From Micromussa lordhowensis (Eukaryota; Cnidaria; Anthozoa; Scleractinia; Lobophylliidae): DNA of 64,000 nt. Where the stretch lies: the NCBI GenBank assembly GCA_964020085.1, contig OZ026601.1:37333101-37397100 (forward strand), in the 5' to 3' direction. The position numbers and the translations under genes were made by a program. The notes below the pieces were generated by a model. The model saw nothing but the letters and a program-made list of their open reading frames with translations, made no database searches and had not been told where the DNA came from. This document shows positions 12,601 to 24,951 of this stretch, in pieces. The stretch's first letter is position 1; the number at the start of each line of letters is the position of its first letter.

Positions 12601-15600
12601 TGAACACGTGACATGTAAAGAATCTTCAAGAAGCCGTGTAATGCTATTCACAATGTCACAATATTCATGTGAACAACAGGTACTAACAATATCACTACAA
12701 TTTATTCAGCGTTTTGACACAAGGGAAACCCGCAAGAGCTGCTGTCATGTTGTTATTGTTAATTTTACGGTATATAGTCACATGTAAATCTCTTTAGAGG
12801 CTCAAACTTGCGGTTGTAATAATTATTTTGTTTTAAAGATGTCTTGATTTCCCACTATTAACCAATCAAGCTATGGGAACAGATTGCCACACAAAGGGTG
12901 GCGATTTCGCAACATTTTCGATCCCAAGCACTACAGCTTTCCTTTTATAGAACAATTATTCTTTTGAAGTGACGCGGAAATTGTACTTATGTAGTTAGTT
13001 AGGTGTTTATTTGCGGTCATGCATTCTACACTTAACAGTCTTGTGGGCTATCATAAACTAAGTTTAACTGCACATGGGGATATTAGGAGAGCTGGACGAA
13101 ATATTTAATTTTCTGACTCTTTGATAGTTCCATTTAGTACAACATAGCATATAGCCTGCGATATAATTTATGATCGCTATCAGGAAAGAACTGCGCGCTC
13201 TCGGTGATATTTAAGCTACTGCATTCTTAGCTTCTTCATTTGCCATTTCTTCGCCAATGAATCAATCACGCGAGGTTCGCGTCTAGCAACCCGCAACCAC
13301 TAGACTTCTTCTGATTTTTTTCAGTTTACAGATAAATAATATCAGAAGCGAGCAAAGGATGTGATTGTTATGCTTCTTACCTTTACTACACTGCTGGTCG
13401 GCGAACTGAAGCTGTTCCAAAAACTCCGTATCACCTGAAAGGTAAGTAAATGAGAATCACAAACTAGTTTTCATATCATAAAGAAAACGCTAACCTGTTA
13501 TTGTCATCAAAAAGCACAAATCAAATTCTCTGAAGTTTCTCGCCGTCAGTAACTCGAAAGAAATCTTCCATTCTAAGATCTCTCAGGCTGAAAAAACGAT
13601 TAAAATTTCCGCGCATTTACAATGTAAATATTTTGATTAAAACAGTTCATTTTCAGGTAGAAAACTTTGAAAATTGCCAGGCAAGTACGTAAAAGGGAGT
13701 CGAGGACACTGCGGAGCTAAGACGATTCAGCTTTTCAAAACTTCCTCGGGGAACACTCCCCCAACAGATTGAAGAACTGGGTTTAATACACTTTGTTCAA
13801 ATATGAACTTCAGAGCCCTGACTCCAGGCAGGAAGTACGCTCATAAATGGCTGTCACCTTGGCGTGGGCGCCAGCCAGTACGTGAGTTAAAAACGTGCTG
13901 GGAGTATTGACAGTTGCAGGCAAGAAAATTAGTTTTCTACGGAGAGTTAAGTAGTGCTATCTTATTCCTTGTCAATATTTCTGTTAAAAATTTGAAACTG
14001 TTGGATAAACATAAACTTTTGAAATCTTACTGCCCTAACCGGAAGCCGAACATGTAATTACGTGACTACTGTCTATGTTTCTTTATGATCTATATCGACA
14101 AAACGTGAGCCAATCTCGGCAACTGAGTCTCTACCCTTGTCATTCGTGCCACTTAAAATACCTGTAGTTTCTCAAATGTGATCTGTATTATGTGTTTGTA
14201 ATAGCTCGGCTGGCCTTCGAGGAGACAAATCAATGGCCCTATTCTCCCAGAGGAGAGCTAAGACTACGATCATGATTATCTGGCGGTGTCACAATACTGC
14301 TGTTGAATACTGTTCTTAACGTGCGGGACATTACTTTGTGGGAAGCAGAGAGTTTTGTTAAGTTTTTCGCGACTGTGAAAGCATTTCTTATTTTATTGTA
14401 TCAGTTCTGCATAACGAGCATTGTATTATTTTGAAAACTACGCCCGCAGCATTGTTCTTTTAATTATTTAGGAACGGTATAAAGTTGACAAACGTTCAAA
14501 TTAAATTATTTTCCTTACAAGAGTCTTCCTTTTTTTGTTCACAAAAATCCAGAGTAAAGTTTTTAAAGCATCCATGACAGCGACATCGAGGACAACGTCG
14601 ATTGAAAAATGAATCATTGTATTGAAACAAGGAATCACGCCACAAAATAGAGACATTCAGTTTGTCTATAACTGTTACAGCTATCTTAAAACTAAATGTG
14701 TAAGACAACGTTAAGTTAGACAAATAGATTTTAGCGGTTGTATCTTTACCTTCACCATACTACGCAGAATTTGGTCATCTCATGATTTCGTTTTGCAGAG
14801 AACGCCAAGGAAACGTACCAAGGTTTAAAACGCACGTGCAGAACCGATGTACTGCCCATTGAAGCCTTTCTTTTGTGAGGTTTCCGTTTGCTGTCACCGC
14901 GTGAAAGAAGCGGATACAGGTAGACATCGACGTCAGGCTAACTCCCAAATGACGTAGCAAAGAGACTGGAAAAGAGCGGAATGGCACGAGGCTGGTCCCC
15001 AGGTCACAAGCTACGACATTTTTTCACAACCGCTCTATCTTGTAAGTGTGAGTGTGCCACAAATGAACAGGAACTTATAGTCAAGAAATCAGGTTTGCCT
15101 TGGACTGGGTGGATCCTGGATGGCCAACTGTTCATCGACCAGTGCGGAAATAGTCTTCATTGGTACGGTGCTTAATAATCCTCTCAACCTTTTGGGAATG
15201 TTTTGTTAATATTTCTAATGCTCGATTTCAGCTGATAGACGGAGAGTTGGACAGCAGTGGCCTAAACTGAACTTTGTCAGAGCTATTACCTGTTCTGTAT
15301 GTATAGTGATTTCTCGGCTAATTCAAAGATGCAATAATGAGAACCTGAGCCTGATATCAATATAATTCAATATCAGCCAGATGTCCTGACTGCGCGGACT
15401 CGTGAGTACTGAGCTATCGAGTACGTTTGTGGGAAAAATATTAAATGCAAAGTGACATGTAAAAGACATTTTCACGCTCCATGCTCTATCAAGACTAAAT
15501 AATAGCACATAAAGAAACGTTACAAAAAGGTTGCACATCATTTTGAATCAAGTTGAGCAGCAATACAGGATACGAGTGTTTTCTTTTCTTCATGGATACC

Positions 15601-16970
15601 GGCTCTATTGCAGTGAACGAATTTTTCCTTGTTTATGAAAAAACTAGGCTCGATTACCAGCCGCTGTTCGGGGAAGGAGCCCGCGCTCCTCCCCCGAACT
15701 CACGGCTGGACTCGTGGACCTTAGTATTGTTAATTTCGACCAATAAGAAATCTGCCTGCCTCAATCGAGCAGGCTGCATAAATTATCTTTCGCAGTAGTA
15801 AAGAAGTTGTGCGATATGAAGAGCGATCGCGTTAGCGGGAAATCTAACCAAATACCTTCAACTGATGAAATAATGCCTGATCTATTCCCTAGCGGCATAT
15901 ACAACACATAAAATAGTCAACAGACTTTATGCGTGAGAATCTATATTTGAATCATGTGGTGCCAGAATGTCAGATAACGAACAAAGTCAACAAAGATCAG
16001 AGGGATAATCGCAAACATCGATCTCAAGAAAAAAAAAACACTCAAGCAAATTGATGCGTACGGTAGTCTTCTTGAAGGAAAGTGACACCAGCCTCTGGCA
16101 AAGCCAGACAAAATTAAATTTTTAAATGAACCAAAGGAAACTGAACTAGCAAACAATAACCTGGTGTCAACACGATGCACACCAACATATGTGTGACCTT
16201 TGACATGTCATTTACCACACCACAGTCAAACAGCTTTGCTCAACTTGTTCTAAGAAACTCTTCTATAGAAAACGGCATATAATGCCTTTCCGTAAAAATA
16301 GTGTGAAACAAAATAGGTTGGAAGGCCAAAATTTAAAGAGGAGGTGGCGAAAACGGCACATGTATAAATGTTACGAGCCCTAGGCGTCATCTGGGCCCGC
16401 CGCAAGAATTTTAATTATGAATTTACGTCACAGACATGGTTTGCCGCTCACGCGTCCAGCCGTCTCTTCTCGGGGAGGGTAGACCAGACACGAGAGAGCG
16501 GCGGAAATCGAGCCTATGAAAAAACCTTCTGTTAGCTAATAGACATAGACAGTTTATCTACATATGCACATGTGACTCTTTCACGTGCGTCGTGATTAGT
16601 TGCAAAGCGTGTCCATTGCAAAATCGTGATAGAAAAACCAAATTAGTGCAAGGGTGAACTTATCTCAGTCGTAAGTCAGTCAATCAGTATAGCGGTCATC
16701 TGGCATAATTAAAGTCTAGGTATAGATTGCGCAGATAGCACTTTTGAAATCAAGATAATAATTTAATCACAATTAGTATAAATCTATGAGCGTCAGTCTA
16801 TCAAGAATGCTGTCCTCTGATTCGCTAAGCTACTTGTCATCTCTGATTCTGTTATAGATAGTGATAACCTGGTGCTGTGCGTTTGTTAACGAAATGTTCT
16901 TTGTGTTTTCAAACTGTCTGTGAAGATGATTTAGATAAAGGTTTGAAAGACTAGTCGATTTATACTGAAG
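9694..16970. other. Gene-poor stretch upstream of the KH gene
   Basis: No exon chain can be supported here. The only frames are short and show neither family motifs nor linked splice sites. One splice-flanked open segment (13381-13434, minus) could be an upstream exon of the KH gene, but its translation is not recognisable. The interval 12100-12620 is richer in CpG and carries three CACGTG sites, so it may be a promoter. A pair of related inverted segments containing GGCTCGATT lies near 15650-15740 and 16420-16520. Confidence 0.4.
12500..12612. promoter_or_regulatory. Cluster of three CACGTG E-boxes
   Basis: CACGTG occurs near 12504, 12528 (as TCACGTGA) and 12605 within about 100 bases of relatively CpG-rich sequence. 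This is the core bound by bHLH-zip factors such as USF, MITF/TFE and MYC/MAX. No transcript start was identified, so the target gene is unknown. The KH gene, read leftward from here, is the nearest candidate. Confidence 0.35.
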
Positions 16971-17072
16971 CAATTAGATTATTCGCTCTCGATTTTTATG
17001 CGTGATCGTTGAATCCGGCTGCGCCCTCGTCAACTATCACGCGATAAAAATCTCGAGATCATAATCTAATTG
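16971..17072. repeat. Inverted repeat
   Basis: CAATTAGATTAT at the left end is mirrored by ATAATCTAATTG at the right, with further pairing of TTTTTATGCGTGAT and ATCACGCGATAAAAA. It is a short hairpin element. Confidence 0.75.
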
Positions 17073-17106
17073 TTAAGCGAATATGATGGGACACATTCTA
17101 ATCATG

Positions 17107-17145
17107 CAAGAGATTATCAAGGTAAGTTACCTTGATAATCTCTTG
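17107..17145. repeat. Perfect 19-bp hairpin
   Basis: CAAGAGATTATCAAGGTAA is followed after one base by its exact reverse complement. It lies 35 bases from the preceding inverted repeat. Confidence 0.9.
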
Positions 17146-17842
17146 AATCATATTATTACGGTCATTACAATAAAAACTTAGCAATCATTGACTTAGAATT
17201 CACAGGCTTCACGAACTTCTTTAATAAATTGTTCCAACTGATTACTTTTGTTGGAAGTTAATTCATAGAAAACACTTCACACTGTCTTGAAGTTTTCCGT
17301 AATAAAAAAGTGTTTTTTTGTTTTGTTTTCATATCAAAGGATCAAATGTGATTCGATGTGACCACAATAAGTATTCATGCGTGGAAACAGTTGTGTTCAC
17401 TAAATATTACTGGACAAGGTCTTGTTGGGTATATAAGAAATGGAGGATTTTAATGAACCCTGTGAAAGTTTTACTGACTAAGTGTTAGTAGTAATATATT
17501 CCGTACGAACTTCTCCAACCTAATGTTTATATTATCTGACTCAGTAATTTATCGATTAATAAATAATAATTAATTAATTGATTAATTACCAATTCTCTAG
17601 AACTTATGCCACAGCGACCACCACTATGGAGACACCAAAACCTGGTCGATCCTAATATGTGACGCTAGACTTTTCCCTAGTGAAAACGGAAAAAATGTAA
17701 TCGGAACTGGACACAACGGCAAATGAACACAACTTCATGGGGGAACTAAACTCTGAGCAACTCGCTTGGCGAGCTTGAGGGTAGAAATCTGTCACTAATT
17801 TCTGAATACTGGGGATCTGCGTCAACTGGAATTCAGACAGAC

Positions 17843-18170
17843 CAGGAGTCCATCACTAGGAGAGTGCAGCTCCCATACTAAGCCCACGTCACGGCATTTT
17901 TACAGACCGGTTTAATTTCAGGCTTCTTTTCCCGCGAAATAAGTCAGTTTCAGTCTACATGAGCGCGCATCGGTAAGGAAAAAAAATGGCGGTTTTTCTT
18001 TTCGGGCGAAATGATGACGTTAGTTAAAATTTAGTCCGTGCGTGTGGTTGGTCACTCAAGTTCCTGCGGGGGTCTGAATCCGCGGTAAATTCAAACTAAA
18101 AATAGATCGGTCTGTGAAAACACCGTGACAGGAATATCGGGTAGTTGCACGCTCCTAGTGTGGGCTCCTG
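17843..18170. mobile_element. Inverted-repeat DNA element, possibly hAT-like
   Basis: The ends are CAGGAGTCCATCACTAGGAG and, reverse complemented, CAGGAGCCCACACTAGGAGC. The arms continue into CGTCACGGCATTTTTACAGA and a matching right copy. A CAG...CTG terminus fits hAT elements, but no clean 8-bp target duplication is visible. Confidence 0.65.
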
Positions 18171-18364
18171 AACAGACTAAGGACGAACACAGAAATTTAC
18201 TTAGGGTCAATTGTACATCCGAGAGTGGACCCGAGTGTAAATCGAATTGTAGTTACAACGTCGTTGCATGATCAACCAGATAAACAATAAATGTTACATG
18301 ATGTTACATGAGCCGATTTTTAACACAACCATGTCGCGTTAAGAGTCGATGTCGTGTACCTACT

Positions 18365-18495
18365 GCGCACGAGGCGACTTTTAATGCAACATCTCGTTGC
18401 CGGAAACATGTCGCAAGTTTTTGAAAGCGATTCAAAAATCTGCAATATTGCTGCCCGTATCTTGCATGTTGCATTAAAAATCGTCTCGTGTAACT
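18365..18495. repeat. Inverted repeat with GAGGCGACTTTTAATGCAAC arms
   Basis: GAGGCGACTTTTAATGCAAC on the left pairs with GTTGCATTAAAAATCGTCTC on the right. The repeat gives rise to spurious open frames on both strands. Confidence 0.7.
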
Positions 18496-18755
18496 TAGCG
18501 TTGCCCAGCATTGCTGCAACAAAGTTGCGTCAAAAGTTGTCTCGCCCAACATCACCTTAAAATAAGTTACAACATGCACATTTCACGTGTCACAAATTGT
18601 CTCAACGAAGGTCCTAGAATGTTTGGTACTAAATTTCGAATTCCTAGTTATCAGTACGTTTATTAGACGATTACATCACCAATTGTGCAATAACTAATCG
18701 TATCTATAACAAAATTCTCGATCGTGATTGGTTATGCGCGCACCCAATTTGTCGC

Positions 18756-18756
<1 letters not shown>

Positions 18757-18815
<59 letters not shown>

Positions 18816-19112
18816 TTAATAATAATAACAACAACAACAATAACTTTATTGGAATGTCAATTGTATCTAGCACTGTGGTACTAATTGGGGACACTGTAAA
18901 TAAATAAACAAATATTTTAAATAGAACACAAACTATTAAGAATTCCAACTGGAGCGGGAGGCTGGCCAGTTGCCTATTTACACAACGCGATCGAGGAGTT
19001 GAATACGGGACTACCGAGAACAAATCCAGATAGCGGTAGGCTGGAGGTTTATAACCAGGGACCTCCAGATTTTAAATCCAGCGCCCTAAACCACTCGACC
19101 ACATCGCCTCCA
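18757..19112 (-). mobile_element. tRNA-derived SINE with (TAA)n tail
   Basis: Read on the minus strand, the head at 19112 begins GGAGGCGATGTGGTCGAG and resembles a class II (Leu/Ser) tRNA gene, with a diverged B box. The body ends ATTGACATTCCAATAAAGTT, followed by a long (ATT)n/(GTT)n tail at 18757-18845. The Pol III-type head plus simple-repeat tail identifies a SINE. Confidence 0.8.
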
Positions 19113-19260
19113 CATTGAATCATTAATGAAAAACAGTTGAAACAATATACCAACTCTTAAATATATAAAACAGTTACAATACTTTGAAATTTAAAAATGC
19201 TGAACATTATAAATGTATCTATATTTAAGATAACCAATACTGCAAACAACAAAACAATCG

Positions 19261-19366
19261 GCGCGCGATCGCGTGGGTGTCCAATTACAGGTATCCAATT
19301 ACAAAAAGATGTAATTGGATACCTGTAATGGGATACCCACGTGATTCGCATGTCAATTACGCGCGC
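19261..19366. repeat. Inverted repeat with GCGCGC ends
   Basis: Near-palindromic: CAGGTATCCAATTACA and its complement flank a short loop, with outer GTGGGTGTCC/GGATACCCAC pairing. Confidence 0.75.
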
Positions 19367-19517
19367 TTTGTTGGTTTCCTTCCTAATGTTTCCTACAGTT
19401 TTTCAAACTTATGGAACTTGAGCACTACTGATTTTTTCACATAATAAAGCTCTCCAAAGACGTTTTAAATTTCGATTTATAGATACGATCAGTGATGGGG
19501 CGCCTGATATGATTAAT

Positions 19518-19614
19518 TAGTAACTGGACCTCGTGTCGTACAACTCAGGGAGTAATCGTGAAATTACTCGCGTGATTACTCCCTGAACTGTACTCCACTC
19601 AGTCCAGTTACTAT
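19518..19614. repeat. Inverted repeat
   Basis: TAGTAACTGGAC on the left pairs with GTCCAGTTACTA on the right. Inside, TCAGGGAGTAATC pairs with GATTACTCCCTGA. Confidence 0.75.
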
Positions 19615-20844
19615 TACTAACTGTCAGTACTCTTATTGAAGTGCTCAGGACAACATTACAATTTATTTTCTATCTGAGGGTGCTTAATTAAGGCGGGGTA
19701 AACATGAATAGGCGTGAAATTTGAAGTGATATAAAAAAGGAAATTGTTAGGATTAAGATGGGTTGGAAACACTACCAGACAGTTGACCCCCCAAAAGAGA
19801 GCCCCAGGTTGCTAGGGGACTGTTTGGTATCCGTCTACTAATTCTTCACTTCAAATTTCAATTTTCCAAATCCATCAAATCTCCAACATTTCATATTTTC
19901 CTCAATTTAACCTATCCTTTGAGAAAAAATATCTCTTTCCCAAAATGCCCAAAAATCACCCAAAAATTTACACAAACCCGTCAAACAGTGAATGCCTAGT
20001 AAGTTTATTAAATCTCCAGCCAGTGGCTCTTCCGATTTAATTTACACTAATTAGAAATCGTGTGGTTAATGAGATAAGCAGAGAGATTTAGTGTCGCTTG
20101 AAACGTGACCAAGATATTGGCAGAAAGGCCGCGTTAAGCGACCTCAAAACAGCTTTCACGTTTGCCCCCGCCTTAAGGGTGTTTTTGTGGTCTGTGAATG
20201 GCCTTATTTGCCTTTTTCCCGTGAAATATGAAATGGCCATTCATGTTCTTTCGAATCGTGATTTCCTTAGTAGCAGGGAACCGTGATTTTCCAAATAAGT
20301 TCTTGTAAACAAAGAACAAACCTTTATTAAAGTGTTTGGTGGTATTTAGCATTGCTGCTAATTGGGGAAAAAGAGGGGAAAAAATGAGAATTTAACCGGG
20401 GTAACATCGGCACCTAGGTGAATAAATCTACCAGCGGCAGAGGAGGCTCATTGGTCACATGCCAACTAGCATCTCACGACGGTATTTACATTGGCTCCGG
20501 AGCGAAAGAGAAAACTTAGAAGTCCTTGAGAGACCTGGGCAGAACAGGAGAAAAAGAGAAAGAAATTAAAGGTTACGTCGTGGACCGAGGCAGCTGTGGT
20601 TGCACGTGACCGAGTGGCATGGCGAAGAATTTCCTTTCAATTACCCCCAGGGGATTATGGCCAACTGGGAATTATGAATTAAACGTTTAATTTGTCTGGA
20701 CCATTATCATGATTATGGACTACAAAGATGACGAACAGGGTTCTGCTTTGAACAGGAAGTTTCCAAATCACATCGGCAAAATCAAGTTGCATGCCATCAT
20801 GTAATTTTCTTTTTATTATCCCCGTAATACATAAACGTACTTAC

Positions 20845-21055
20845 AACGATGTTTTTGACGACTTTCTGAAGATTTCTGACCACTTTCTAAAGATTTCCGA
20901 AGATTCTGCAAACGTTCTCCGAGGGGCACACAGAAGTTTCCGAACATTTTCCGAAAATGTCTGAAGATTACCGAAATTTTCCGAAAACGCTATTCCAACT
21001 CGTCCCCAGGGCCGTTTCCCTGGCCAAGGAAAAGGCCCTAGCAACGAGGTTGGAG
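20845..21055. repeat. Repeat built of TTCCGAA-type units with a CCAACCTCGTT-type end
   Basis: Multiple diverged TTTCCGAAGATTT units form a local repeat. It ends in a GC-rich module containing CCCAGGGCC, AAAGGCCCT and AACGAGGTTGG. The same terminal module is found at both ends of the long inverted-repeat element at 60128-61303, which suggests a shared transposon end. Confidence 0.55.
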
Positions 21056-21699
21056 AAGATCCAACAGTTAAAGAGTCAAAAATGACATCACACGCGTGGA
21101 TATCAACTAGGATTTCACATATGGGATAGCGTTTTTATCGATTTGCTACCACTCGGTACACCACTGAATTTTAAATAATAAACTCTGCTACTTTATACCA
21201 AACTTCCTATGAAGTTACAGAGTCGAGGCAGTGAAATAGAATTGTGGTATTGATGGTGATTTAGGTAAAAAATAAAACTGTGGTGGTGGAAGTAAAAAAT
21301 AGGAATATTGTTTTGATGGTGCTGATAATCGAAAGAACTTTAGTGGAGGAGAATTTCTACGTGGATTTCATCACATTCTATTTCACCTATTCCACGACCA
21401 CTAATCGTTTTGAGTTGTATATTTTCATTATTCTTTGTAAAGGCAAAAAATATCGGACCATTTTAAATTTGGACAATTTAAGTGTTGAGAGTAAAACCGT
21501 CCGAAATTTTAAGCGTCTGAAATCGAAACAGTACAGTATTAAAATTTTGAAGTAGCTTCAAAGCTCTTAGTTTCCTTTATGTAAAACCTTCAAAGATGTT
21601 CTTTCAGTTTAGTTCATGTTTTGTAGGCGTAATTGTGCTTAAGCTATGTTTCAGCAAAGTGTCTAAAATGTTTGTTCGAAATTGTTTGCAAGTAACGTA

Positions 21700-21832
21700 A
21701 CCCGCCTTTATTATCCAACTCTGCTTCCTGGAGTACAAATAACGCGCGAAACGGCTACAAATACTCGTCCCATTCCTCCCGGCCGCGTGATGTTCAAAAC
21801 CTAAGCATGTCAGAACTTTGGGAAAAGAAATC

Positions 21833-21864
<32 letters not shown>

Positions 21865-21935
21865 GTGTGTAGTATCGCTGTATATTTTTCTCGTCAAAAT
21901 ACTGCACAACTCGTAAAAATATACAGTGATACTAC
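21700..21935. mobile_element. Non-autonomous inverted-repeat element, copy B
   Basis: Diverged second copy of the element at 740-1070, in the opposite orientation. Shared blocks include TTATTAGACGTTTTGGTGTG and TTTGTACTCCAGGAAGCAGA (as read on the minus strand for the latter pair). An internal hairpin ACTCGTAAAAATATACAG/CTGTATATTTTTCTCGT is present. Confidence 0.6.
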
Positions 21936-22539
21936 CTCTACTACTACCTCTACAGCGATAAACCTCTATTGACCTCTATGAAAACTAGAAAATAACGTCA
22001 CCCAAAGGTTAATTTAAGGCGGCTGACAACAGTTTCCAGCACTTTTCCAAGAGCTATACTTGGACGGATAAAAATACCACTGTTTATCAATTGATTCTAC
22101 AATATTGGTGAACCAGTAGTGGTAACCTTCATGGCCTAATAGATTGCCATAACAACAATACAACCTGTTAGAAACACCCTTAATTTTAGCTTTAAGTCCT
22201 CAGTTATAGCTCAAAAACAAGCTCAGTGAACCCCATTTTCATTATCGTATTGTGATAGCGTGATAAGATGCAACTTTTTGCAAAGTTTAAAAAGGTCTTC
22301 CGAGGGAGTTCATCCAACATCTACAATTACGGACAAAAGTCCTTAAGCCGGGTGACTGATCTAATGCTACTAATTATCTGTGTTTTACAACTGAAGTTTG
22401 AAAAAGCCCTGCTATTCTTTTAAAAACGCGTTGCTATTCCCCTCCCCACCCAATACAATGTTGAAACTCAGGTGAAATTGCAGGTACTAGTTTTCAACAT
22501 TGTTTCTGGGGTGGGGGGAAAAGCCAGGCAGGTGAAGTT

Positions 22540-22770
22540 TTGTGTCTGGCGTGTGCGCAAAAGCTCCAAAAGTGCAAATTTTGTCCTAAGACTTTTGTCC
22601 ATGATTGTATAGATAAGAGTCGAACACTTAGTCACGAGAGTTTTCATTTGCCAACAAATAGCTTTATTTGTACGACTACAAGTTCACACAATGTTCAAAA
22701 GCACAGGACTTGTCATAAAGAAAATAACAACGATGTACCAACAAATGACGAGATGAACTTTGTCATTTAA
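22540..22770 (+). pseudogene. Possible decayed C2H2 zinc-finger fragment
   Basis: The open frame contains KCKFCPKTF, HESFHLPTNSF and NVQKHRTCHK, which look like C2H2 finger pieces (C-x2-C, then H-x4-H spacings). The second finger lacks its cysteine pair and the spacing is broken. No splice-linked neighbours were found. It may be a degraded fragment of a gene or transposon protein, or chance. Confidence 0.22.
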
Positions 22771-22894
22771 ATGTATTAAAAAATAATTATGAGAGTTCAT
22801 TGACTTTTTGTTAGCTCAGGTACCTCATAATCAGTAGACCCGGCTAAGAGCAGTTTTCGAGTCATGCGAGTGTCGAAAGTAATCAGGTAATTAA

Positions 22895-23064
22895 AGTAGA
22901 ATCCCGTTAATCCGGTCTCCAACGGGCCACAAAAATCTTATAAAGGTTTTTATTAAAATAAGACAATGACTGACTGAGCTTTTGTTCAGGCCGGAATAAA
23001 GTGGCTACAACAACGAGGAGACCATGTTAACCATGGGATGGCCGTAAGGCAGGGTTCCACTGTA
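22895..23064. mobile_element. Short pogo/Tigger-like element
   Basis: The left end AGTAGAATCCCGTTAATCCG and the right end, reverse complemented (CTACAGTGGAACCCTGCC), are diverged forms of the CAGTGGAACCC-type terminus typical of pogo/Tigger elements. There is no coding capacity. Confidence 0.5.
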
Positions 23065-23780
23065 GTTTGGGTTTGCTTTTGCTTTTTAGTAAGGTTTGAG
23101 ATTGGCTGAGTAGTCTAATTGGTAAGCGATAGGTTTGGTTTTGGTTTTACGACACTCAGTTGAAAACTGCCGCTCTATCACCTGATGATGATGAAGAAAA
23201 GCTAAGCAATCGAATGATAATACTTTTTAGCTATCATCAAGACCATTCAAATCAAACAGTTAGCCACGCTTAAAGGAGAGAAGAACACGCACTTTAATTA
23301 TGTTTCTACCTAAACAAAAAGAAAACAATGAAAGCGTTTAGTTTTAAGTGAATAAAAGCACTTCCCATCTTAAGCTAAGAAAAACTGTTCACCATGACTG
23401 CGTTTACTGTAGAAAAAATATACACTTCACATCTCTAGGAATGACTGCCAAACAGTTGGCGACAAATTGCTCGTTTTTGAGAGAGACCACTACCCTTCCA
23501 GTTAAGAGCTGGGGACAGTTAGTTGGCCAGTGAGTGTTCCATCTGTTGCGTGTGTTACTGAGTGCAGGCGCACATTAGAACACATTACACCTCTTGGAAA
23601 GATTAAGTCAGAGGAAAGCCTGTTGTCACTAGCTGAACCCAAACATTTGAGCGAGACATCATTTGTGTGGTTGAAGCACTAAGGAAGCCATAAGAAAGGG
23701 CCCAGCTCAACTGTCCACTTTGCCAATTAAGATGAAGTCTCTGCTTCTTTTGCGGCGTTAAATTACCCAGAGTTTCAAGT

Positions 23781-23980
23781 AATATATCAAACACTCGAGA
23801 CAGTGTTTCATCGGGATATCCAAACACCGAGAAGAGAGTTGAAAATACGACGCGCAGCGGAGTATTTTGACGAAATTCGAGGTGTTTGGATTGCCGATGA
23901 GACACTAATAATAACTTTATTATTCACAGAATTAAAAAAGCTGGCACTTGTTTACACTGTCTCGAGTGTTTGATATATCT
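23781..23980. mobile_element. Inverted-repeat element
   Basis: ATATATCAAACACTCGAGAC on the left pairs with GTCTCGAGTGTTTGATATAT on the right. An inner pair around CCAAACACCGAG/CGAGGTGTTTGG gives a nested hairpin. Confidence 0.75.
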
Positions 23981-24100
23981 TCTCAATCGAAACAAAAACT
24001 AGCTAAGCACTAAACGGAGAGGTAATTAAAATCGTCAAAATCTCTGCTAATTAAGACCGGGTATCCAAACCTCCTTCACGGTTGTGATTTCCTTTGTTTT

Positions 24101-24355
24101 ACTGTGCCTTTCAATAATAACATACGGACTCAAAAATTCAAAGCTCAACCGACAAATGCGTTTTTTTGCTACCGTCAATCAAATGTTCGGCGGCTCCCCC
24201 CAGCTTCCGGCTATGTTGTCTGAACTGTGCTCAACGATTTGATTTGATTACGGCGCGCTCGGCAGTAGTCGGAAGCTGGGAGGAGCCACCTAAAAGCGCA
24301 TTTGTTGGTTGAGCTTTGAATTTTAGAGTCCGCATGTTGTTGAAAGGCGCAGTAA
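24101..24355. mobile_element. Inverted-repeat element with about 110-bp arms
   Basis: The arms pair through AATTCAAAGCTCAACC...AAATGCG and CCCAGCTTCCG, with diverged loop sequence. It produces mirrored short frames on both strands. Confidence 0.75.
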
Positions 24356-24892
24356 CTTGATGAATTGTTATTGAGTTTGAGAATTGAGGGTCAAAAAACA
24401 AAACCAATCTCGAAGGTCTTCGCCAGTCCACTGAACCAATCGATCACAACTCTGTAAAACGTATAGCCAGCACTACGCGCGGGAAAAACGTTTGTGAGTG
24501 GGTCACGTTTGGTTTTGTTTTTTATTTCAACCAATATGCAAAACTCAGGCAAATACGTGATTACATTCGATTTTCATTTGATCTCTTGATGAAAACCAAT
24601 GTAATTCTCTACTTTCCTGCTTCTAAAACTAGTGCTACGGGTTACAACATTAGTCGTCAAGTGGTCAGTACTGATGCAGAAAGAAAGGGAGGATTAAAGA
24701 CTGGCCCTTGATCGAGAAAGAAGGTGGGATGCGAGTTCAATATTTTGATACAAACCTGTGAGTCATTACACAGCGAAGGACAGCAGCCCTCCGGACACTT
24801 AAAACATAGTAGACACTAACAAATCTTTTCGCATTGAGAATGTAGATCCACTGCTTCGTAGTTGGAAGAATAGTAATCAACATTGAATTTGG

Positions 24893-24951
24893 GGACGGGG
24901 AGGGGAGGGGAGGGAGAGTGTACGGGGTGGGGGGAGGTGGAGGGAAGGTAA
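24893..24951. repeat. G-rich tract
   Basis: Successive runs of three to seven G on the plus strand, many separated by one to a few bases, could form a G-quadruplex. It is not linked to a gene. Confidence 0.6.

Noticed and set aside
13381..13434. Minus-strand open segment with plausible acceptor and donor, in phase with KH gene exon 9644-9693
   Set aside because: The in-phase translation resembles nothing known and another frame looks equally protein-like. It is mentioned only as a possible upstream exon.
14981..15175. 64-residue plus-strand frame
   Set aside because: No domain, signal or splice context; consistent with chance.
18757..19023. Minus-strand frame with a long leucine run
   Set aside because: It is the translation of the (TAA)n tail of a SINE, not a protein gene.
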